The notes under the pieces were generated by a model, which was given only the letters and a program-made list of their open reading frames with translations, made no database searches and had not been told where the DNA came from. DNA of 64,000 bases from Bradyrhizobium sp. SRL28. Its GTDB lineage: Bacteria; Pseudomonadota; Alphaproteobacteria; Rhizobiales; Xanthobacteraceae. The stretch spans positions 82,065-146,064 of the forward strand of contig NZ_JAHEAG010000020.1 of assembly GCF_018596315.1 (NCBI RefSeq). Direction: 5' to 3'. Below are positions 59,191 to 64,000 of the stretch, piece after piece (the stretch's first letter is position 1; each line of letters begins with the position of its first letter). Both the position numbers and the translations under genes were made by a program.

Positions 59191-59826
59191 GTGAACAAGC
59201 TTGTGTCCATCATTTCGTGTTTGATCATTTTTCTGCTGATGTCGCCGCAAAGTTACGCGGCCGATCTGGAAGGGCTCGTATCGTCGCTCAAGGACGGTGG
59301 CTATGTCCTCGTGTTTCGACACGGCGCCACCGACGACAGCCAGAAGGACGTCTACCCCTTCAAGTTCGACGACATGACCGCGCAGCGGCAACTGAGCGAG
59401 AAGGGCCGCGATATGGCGCGCGAACTTGGCGCTGCGCTGAAGAAGCTGGGCGTGCCGGTTGGCGAAGTTTACACCAGCCGGCTGAATCGGGCGGCTGAAA
59501 CCGGCAAGCTCATCGGCGGCAAGGACGTATCCCCGGTGGACGAATTGACCGACAGCGGCGCGGGCAGTTCGTCGGCGATGGCCAATCCCGACGGCAAGAA
59601 CGCCAAGGCTGGACGCGCCGTGCGCGATCTGGTGAACGCGCCTCCGAAAGCCGGCGTCAATAATCTGGCGGTGACGCACAAGACCAACGTGGCCGACGCC
59701 TTCGGAAAGGAATTCGCCGATATCCGCGAGGGCGAGGCGCTCGTCTACCAGACCAGCGCTTCGGGCCCGGCCGTCCTGATCGTTCGCGTGCAGGCCGGCG
59801 AATGGATCGCACTGGCCGGCAGCTAG
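59191..59826 (+). CDS. Exported histidine phosphatase family protein
   Basis: A 211-residue protein with signal peptide about 1-23 (ending SYA) and a SixA/phosphoglycerate-mutase-like fold. The phospho-accepting motif is VFRHGATDD, SRLNRAAETGKLI carries the second arginine, and the later His is in LAVTHKTNV, where Lys replaces the usual Gly. Periplasmic location suggests a substrate such as a phosphorylated sugar or lipid head group; this is inference. It starts with GTG after GGAGG. It sits between fabZ and lpxA. Confidence 0.8.
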   Translation: MNKLVSIISCLIIFLLMSPQSYAADLEGLVSSLKDGGYVLVFRHGATDDSQKDVYPFKFDDMTAQRQLSEKGRDMARELGAALKKLGVPVGEVYTSRLNRAAETGKLIGGKDVSPVDELTDSGAGSSSAMANPDGKNAKAGRAVRDLVNAPPKAGVNNLAVTHKTNVADAFGKEFADIREGEALVYQTSASGPAVLIVRVQAGEWIALAGS

Positions 59827-60058
59827 AGCGATCTTGCGGGGTCGGGCAGTTCGGCGCGTGAGGAGCGCTGTTTGTGTGAGCTGTCACCGCGCACAGGCGT
59901 GACTATACGCTGGTATACTCGACAATGTCGGATCGTTGACAGAGCATGTGCTCAGTCACTCCGTGCGCCATGCCGTCCGCGTGAGCATGGAGCATTGGAA
60001 CTTCGGTCCGTCGACTGATTTGTACTTTCCGGTGGCATGTCGCTGTTGAGATTGCCGC

Positions 60059-60412
60059 ATGAAACGCCTGAGAATCGCCGTTGCGCTGATCGCCTCAGCC
60101 GCTGTTTTCGCCGGAAGTGCGACGGCCCGCGATGATGGCCGCTACGCCAACTCCCCGTTCAAGCAATGGTTCGATAGTCTCAGAAGCGGGAAGGGGCCAT
60201 GCTGTTCGGACGCCGATGGCTCCGTCGTTTCCGATGTCGATTGGGAATCAAAGAACGGTCACTATCGCGTCCGGCTCGAGGGTCAATGGATCGACGTGCC
60301 CGACGATGCTGTCATCACCGTGCCAAATCGCTTCGGCCGGACCATGGTTTGGCCGATCAAGGGAGCCTATGGGATTTCGATCCGCTGCTTCCTGCCCGGC
60401 AGCATGATCTGA
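60059..60412 (+). CDS. Small secreted protein of unknown function
   Basis: A 117-residue exported protein: signal peptide about 1-23 (ending ATA), mature part RDDGRYANSPFKQWFDSLRSGKGPCCSDADG with adjacent cysteines, then GHYRVRLEGQWIDVPDDAVITVPNRFGRTMVWPI and a third cysteine in ISIRCFLPGSM. Proteins of this pattern are frequent in Bradyrhizobium as conserved hypotheticals. The surface beta-rich fold and CC pair suggest a disulphide with the C-terminal Cys. The 232 bases before it contain no gene. Confidence 0.78.
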   Translation: MKRLRIAVALIASAAVFAGSATARDDGRYANSPFKQWFDSLRSGKGPCCSDADGSVVSDVDWESKNGHYRVRLEGQWIDVPDDAVITVPNRFGRTMVWPIKGAYGISIRCFLPGSMI

Positions 60413-60442
60413 TGACGTTCCTGACACCGGCGCGCCGCAACA

Positions 60443-60460
60443 TGACGTAACGATACGTCA
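60443..60460. promoter_or_regulatory. Inverted repeat upstream of lpxA
   Basis: TGACGTA, spacer ACGA and TACGTCA form a perfect 7-bp inverted repeat about 80 bases before lpxA. The symmetry and position suit a dimeric regulator. The gap from fabZ means lpxA may have its own promoter here. I know of no regulator for it. Confidence 0.4.
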
Positions 60461-60538
60461 CTGGACAGCATTCGGATGCCGCGCTAACCACCCGAAAACG
60501 CGAGATATTCGCGTCCAATCGATGGGCTGGGCTGCTTG

Positions 60539-61342
60539 ATGGGTACGATCGATCCAACCGCGCGGGTTGAGGATGGCGCTGTGATCGGCGAGGGGACGAC
60601 AATCGGTCCCTATTGCATTATCGGCCGCAACGTCGTTATCGGCGCCAACTGCAATCTGATCGCGCATGTTCACGTCACCGCGCAGACCACGATCGGGGCC
60701 GGCTGCACGATCTATCCGTTCGTCTCGCTCGGCACCCCGCCGCAATCGCTGAGTTACAAGGGCGAACTGACCCGGCTGGAGATCGGCGCAGGCTGCACCA
60801 TCCGGGAGCAGTCGACCATGAACGCCGGCACGGTTGCCGGCGGCGGCGTGACGCGGGTCGGCGAGCGCGGCTACTTCATGAATTGCAGCCATGTCGGGCA
60901 CGATTGCCAGGTCGGAAATGACGTGATTTTTGCAACCTCGGCTACCCTCGGCGGTCACTGCGAGATCGGCGATTTCGTCTTCATCGGCGGGCTGTCGGCC
61001 GTGCACCAGTTCACACGGATCGGACCGCAGGTGATGGTCGGCGGCGTCTGCGGCGTGCGTGGCGACATCATTCCATTCGGCCTCGCCAACGGCCAGTATG
61101 CTGCTCTCGAAGGGCTGAACATCATCGGCATGAAGCGCCGCAAGTTTACCAAGGAGCGGCTGGCGAAAGTGCGCGCGTTCTACCAACAACTGTTTCACGG
61201 CCCCGGCATCTTTGCCGAGCGGCTGAATGCGGTGCAGCCTCTCGCCGGAGAGGATCCGGCGATCGCCGAAATCCTCGCCTTCATCGCGCAGGGCAAGCAC
61301 CGTGCGCTCTGCCTGCCCGCCGACGACGGCAACAAGCATTGA
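60539..61342 (+). CDS. lpxA: UDP-N-acetylglucosamine O-acyltransferase
   Basis: First enzyme of lipid A synthesis (267 aa): acyl transfer to the 3-OH of UDP-GlcNAc. Left-handed beta-helix of hexapeptide repeats (IGEGTTIGPYCIIGRNVVIGANC), catalytic His in FMNCSHVGHDCQVG, and the C-terminal helical domain (GMKRRKFTKERLAKVRAFYQQLF). A TTG one codon upstream is possible; ATG 60539 is preferred. lpxI follows after 7 bases. Confidence 0.95.
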   Translation: MGTIDPTARVEDGAVIGEGTTIGPYCIIGRNVVIGANCNLIAHVHVTAQTTIGAGCTIYPFVSLGTPPQSLSYKGELTRLEIGAGCTIREQSTMNAGTVAGGGVTRVGERGYFMNCSHVGHDCQVGNDVIFATSATLGGHCEIGDFVFIGGLSAVHQFTRIGPQVMVGGVCGVRGDIIPFGLANGQYAALEGLNIIGMKRRKFTKERLAKVRAFYQQLFHGPGIFAERLNAVQPLAGEDPAIAEILAFIAQGKHRALCLPADDGNKH

Positions 61343-61349
61343 TGACGGG

Positions 61350-62219
61350 ATGGCCGCAGCCATGATTTCAGCGGCTTCTGACATTTCTTCGCCCGTCGGC
61401 GTCATCGCAGGCGGTGGCGCCATGCCGTTCGCGGTGGCGGAGTCGCTTTCGGCACGGGGGATCGCGCCGGTGCTGTTCGCGCTGCGCGGCGCCTGTGATC
61501 CGGCGCGCGTCGAGCGCTTCCGCCATCACTGGATCTCGGTCGGCCAGCTCGGCCGCGCCACAAAACTGTTCCGCAGCGAAGGCTGCCGCGACCTGATCTT
61601 CATCGGCACGCTGCTGCGCCCGGCGCTGTCGGAAATCCGGCTCGACTGGGGAACGATCCGCGTCCTCGGCCGCGTCTGGGCCGCGTTTCGCGGTGGTGAC
61701 GATCATCTGTTGTCGGGGATCGGCCGCATCCTCGAGCAGGACGGTTTCCGGATGGTCGGCATCCGGGACGTCGCCCCCGACATTCTGATGCCGGAGGGAA
61801 GCATTGCCCGCGCTACGCCCGATTCCGCTGCTGCTGCTGACATCGCCAAGGGGCGGGAGGTGCTCGGCGCGCTTGGGCCTTTCGACATTGGCCAGGCCGT
61901 GGTCGTGATCGACGGGCATGTGGTGGCGGTCGAGGACATCGAGGGCACTGACGGGCTCCTGGCGCGCGTGGCGCGGCTGCGCGAGGCCGGGCGCATTCGC
62001 GCCAAATCCGGCCGCGGCGTGCTGGTGAAGGCGCCCAAGAGCAGCCAGGATTTGCGCTTCGACCTTCCGGCCGTGGGCGCCAAGACCATCGAGGGCGCAG
62101 CCCGGGCCGGGCTTGCCGGCATCGCCGTGATCGCCGGCCATACGATTGCCGCGGACTCGCAGGCCATGATCGAGGCCGCTGATCGCGCCGGCCTGTTCAT
62201 CCAGGGCTTATCAGCGTGA
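61350..62219 (+). CDS. lpxI: UDP-2,3-diacylglucosamine diphosphatase LpxI
   Basis: Lipid A enzyme (289 aa, DUF1009 family) that hydrolyses UDP-2,3-diacylglucosamine to lipid X in organisms lacking LpxH. N-terminal GVIAGGGAMPFAVAESL and the C-terminal catalytic domain with VVVIDGHVVAVEDIEGTDGLL, GVLVKAPKSSQDLRFDLPAVG and AGHTIAADSQAMIEAAD are present. The open frame begins inside lpxA; ATG 61350 gives the normal start. Four-base overlap with lpxB. Confidence 0.95.
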   Translation: MAAAMISAASDISSPVGVIAGGGAMPFAVAESLSARGIAPVLFALRGACDPARVERFRHHWISVGQLGRATKLFRSEGCRDLIFIGTLLRPALSEIRLDWGTIRVLGRVWAAFRGGDDHLLSGIGRILEQDGFRMVGIRDVAPDILMPEGSIARATPDSAAAADIAKGREVLGALGPFDIGQAVVVIDGHVVAVEDIEGTDGLLARVARLREAGRIRAKSGRGVLVKAPKSSQDLRFDLPAVGAKTIEGAARAGLAGIAVIAGHTIAADSQAMIEAADRAGLFIQGLSA

Positions 62220-63406
62220 CGCCGTCTCGCGCCACCGCCGGGATGGAGCGGAGGATATTTCTGATCGCGACGGAAGAGTCCGGCGATCGCCTCGGCGCCA
62301 ATTTGATGAAAGTGCTGCGCCAGCGCCTTGGCGACGGCGTGCGGTTCGAAGGCATCGGCGGCCGCGCGATGGCGCGCGAAGGCCTGGAGTCGCTGTTTCC
62401 GATCGAAGAGCTCTCGATCATCGGGCTCGCCGCCGTCGTCAAGGAATTGCCGAAGATCCTCGGGCTGATCAAGGAAACGGCCATCGCGGTGACGGAAGCC
62501 GCCCCGGATATTCTCGTCATCATCGACAGCCCAGACTTCACCCACCGCGTCGCGAAGCGCGTTCGCGCCAAGGATCCCAAAATTCCGATCGTCAACTATG
62601 TGTCGCCCTCGGTCTGGGCGTGGCGGCCGGGCCGGGCGCGCGCGATGCTGAAATATGTCGATCACGTGCTGGCGCTGCTACCGTTCGAGCCCGAGGCCTA
62701 TCGCAGGCTGCACGGGCCGCCCTGCACCTATGTCGGCCATCCCCTGACCGAGCAACTGGCCTCGCTGCGCCCGAACGCGGATGAAGCCGTGCGGCGGACG
62801 GAATCGCCGCCGGTGCTGCTGGTGCTGCCGGGAAGCCGGCGCAGCGAAATCCGCCACCACATGGCAGTCTTCGGCCAGGCGGTGGCGCGGCTGCAGGAGC
62901 AGGGCGTGACGTTCGAACTGGTGCTGCCGACCATGCCGCATCTGCAGGAAGCGGTCGTGGACGCGGTGAAGGGCTGGCCGGTGCAGCCCCAGGTCGTGAT
63001 CGGCGAGCAGGAGAAGCGGGCCAAGTTCCGGATCGCGCACGCGGCGCTGGCCAAATCCGGCACGGTGACGCTCGAACTGGCATTGGCTGAAGTGCCGATG
63101 GTGACGGCCTACCGGACCGGCACAATGGAGGCCTGGATCCTGCGGCGCGCCATCAAGGTGAACTCGGTGATATTGGCTAATCTCGTGATCGGCGAGAACG
63201 TCGTCCCCGAATTCCTGCAGGAAGATTGCACGCCGGAAAAACTCGCAGCCGCATTGCGCGACGTGCTCGGCGACACTGAGCTTCGGAAGACGCAGCTCGA
63301 GGCCTTCGGCAAGATCGACGGCATCATGTCGACCGGCAACCAGCCGCCGAGTGCCCGCGCCGCCGATATCGTGCTGGCGACGATGTGGCAGGCGCGGCGG
63401 GGATAG
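62216..63406 (+). CDS. lpxB: Lipid-A-disaccharide synthase
   Basis: GT19 glycosyltransferase (396 aa) joining UDP-diacylglucosamine and lipid X into the lipid A disaccharide. Motifs: IATEESGDRLGANLMKVL, VIIDSPDFTHRVAKRVR, VNYVSPSVWAWRPGRA, VGHPL, and LPGSRRSEI. Translation probably starts at GTG 62216, overlapping the lpxI stop; an internal ATG at residue 10 would give a shorter start. Last gene of the lipid A group in the window. Confidence 0.95.
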   Translation: MTPSRATAGMERRIFLIATEESGDRLGANLMKVLRQRLGDGVRFEGIGGRAMAREGLESLFPIEELSIIGLAAVVKELPKILGLIKETAIAVTEAAPDILVIIDSPDFTHRVAKRVRAKDPKIPIVNYVSPSVWAWRPGRARAMLKYVDHVLALLPFEPEAYRRLHGPPCTYVGHPLTEQLASLRPNADEAVRRTESPPVLLVLPGSRRSEIRHHMAVFGQAVARLQEQGVTFELVLPTMPHLQEAVVDAVKGWPVQPQVVIGEQEKRAKFRIAHAALAKSGTVTLELALAEVPMVTAYRTGTMEAWILRRAIKVNSVILANLVIGENVVPEFLQEDCTPEKLAAALRDVLGDTELRKTQLEAFGKIDGIMSTGNQPPSARAADIVLATMWQARRG

Positions 63407-63410
63407 TAGT

Positions 63411-63509
63411 TTCGTAGGGTGGGCAGAGCGAAGCGTGCCCACCATCTCTCCTCAAGCAGAATCCGCCATGGTGGGCACGGCGCAAGCGCGCCTTTGCCCA
63501 CCCTACGAA
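63411..63509. repeat. Dispersed palindromic element, TAGGGTGGGC type
   Basis: TTCGTAGGGTGGGCA (63411-63425) and TGCCCACCCTACGAA (63495-63509) are perfect inverted repeats. Inner GTGCCCACCAT and ATGGTGGGCAC also pair. The whole folds into a long hairpin starting 5 bases after lpxB. Related to the element at 30143-30234 and the truncated copy at 63928. Confidence 0.85.
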
Positions 63510-63564
63510 GGCTGGCAATTGAGTCACCGTATTTACGTATTTCGGCCTTCGGACATTGAGCGTG

Positions 63565-63807
63565 TTACTTGCCGAATGGAGGATATTTCCGAGAGCAGTG
63601 GTCGATGATGCCATCATGAACGGCCCGCGTGTCGCGATACTGCGGAGCTATATTGGCGCGTGTCGTGGCTACGCAGTTCTTGTACTGCGGATTCATCCGA
63701 TTCAAAAAGTCAAGATTTCCAGCTGCCGCCTGCTGAGCTGAGCTGACCAGCGAGCCGCTTCCGATGATAGCTGCGAAAGCGAAGAGAGCGATGCGTGAGG
63801 TTTTCAT
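63565..63807 (-). CDS. Small secreted hypothetical protein
   Basis: An 80-residue exported protein: signal peptide about 1-29 (MKTSRIALFAFAAIIGSGSLVSSAQQAAA), then NLDFLNRMNPQYKNCVATTRANIAPQYRDTRAVHDGIIDHCSRKYPPFGK with two cysteines that could form a disulphide. I recognise no named family. The ATG at 63807 starts the signal peptide; 30 more in-frame codons upstream lack support. Isolated between two palindromic elements. Confidence 0.6.
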   Translation of the reverse strand: MKTSRIALFAFAAIIGSGSLVSSAQQAAAGNLDFLNRMNPQYKNCVATTRANIAPQYRDTRAVHDGIIDHCSRKYPPFGK

Positions 63808-63927
63808 GTCCGTTATCCCGGTCCGTGTGACTGCACTATGCAGCTCAGCAGAAAGAGAATGACCGGGGCGTACGGATACGTACGTGATGGGCGTCACGCG
63901 GCGCGTAAGTTTGGAATTACGGTGTAG

Positions 63928-64000
63928 TTTCGTAGGGTGGGCAAAGCCACCGGGTCGCGCGAATGCGCGCCCGATGACAGGCTCCGCGTGCCCACCATCT
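63928..64000. repeat. Dispersed palindromic element, left part, cut by the window end
   Basis: TTTCGTAGGGTGGGCAAAGC at 63928 repeats the left end of the element at 63411. GTGCCCACCATCT at 63988-64000 matches its inner part. The right end lies beyond the window. The insert between them (GGGTCGCGCGAATGCGCGCCCG) differs from the other copies. Confidence 0.75.

Overview
This 64 kb window reads as chromosomal DNA of a high-GC alphaproteobacterium, most likely Bradyrhizobium or a close relative in the Nitrobacteraceae. That is inferred from the gene order nuoG-N / birA / rnj / mce / DUF1467 / proS / lolC-lolD / dnaE / rpsB-tsf-pyrH-frr-uppS-cdsA-dxr-rseP-bamA-lpxD-fabZ-lpxA-lpxI-lpxB, the DUF3551 secreted proteins, the Omp25-like barrel, GTTC-N7-GTTC LexA boxes and the dispersed GTAGGRTGGGY palindromes. 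No rRNA, tRNA, insertion sequence, prophage or CRISPR array was seen.

Layout. 1-7686: the end of nuoG and complete nuoH, I, J, K, L, M, N (proton-pumping NADH dehydrogenase), tightly packed and often overlapping. 7688-10929: birA, rnj, mce and a DUF1467 gene. 10943-30123: about 19 kb of accessory genes interrupting the usual order before proS. It holds small secreted proteins, a methyltransferase flanked by a gene and a fragment of its duplicate, mtnK, an EF-hand protein, a coiled-coil protein, a sugar-type ABC transporter, a single-domain globin preceded by a structured RNA and intrinsic terminator, and a ten-gene copper-type locus. That locus has two DUF2946 + TonB-receptor modules, a sialidase-fold protein, a TlpA-like thioredoxin, a YtkA-like protein, PCu(A)C, YcnI and a CopC-CopD fusion.

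30418-39862: proS, lolC and lolD, three DUF3551 genes, an Omp25-like barrel, an SOS-type promoter with two LexA boxes driving a 32-residue membrane peptide, and dnaE. 39959-46860: envelope and signalling genes: DUF2846 lipoprotein, trypsin-like protease coupled to an FHA membrane protein, a remnant of a YafY-type regulator, a CBS protein, a YbaK editing domain, and a caspase-fold protein that has lost both catalytic residues. 47084-63406: translation, isoprenoid, phospholipid, outer-membrane assembly and lipid A genes in conserved order, with a histidine phosphatase and a small secreted protein inserted before lpxA. 63407-64000: dispersed palindromes and a small secreted protein.

How it works together: the two conserved blocks supply respiration and envelope biogenesis (undecaprenyl-PP, CDP-diacylglycerol, DXP pathway, BamA, RseP, lipid A). 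The accessory block is mainly periplasmic and outer-membrane metal handling. The best leads for something undescribed are the LexA-controlled 32-residue peptide, the structured RNA/terminator in front of the globin gene, the duplicated copper-type uptake modules with their Cys-rich sialidase-fold partner, and the active-site-dead caspase-fold protein. All functions are assigned by reading motifs and context; no database search was run.
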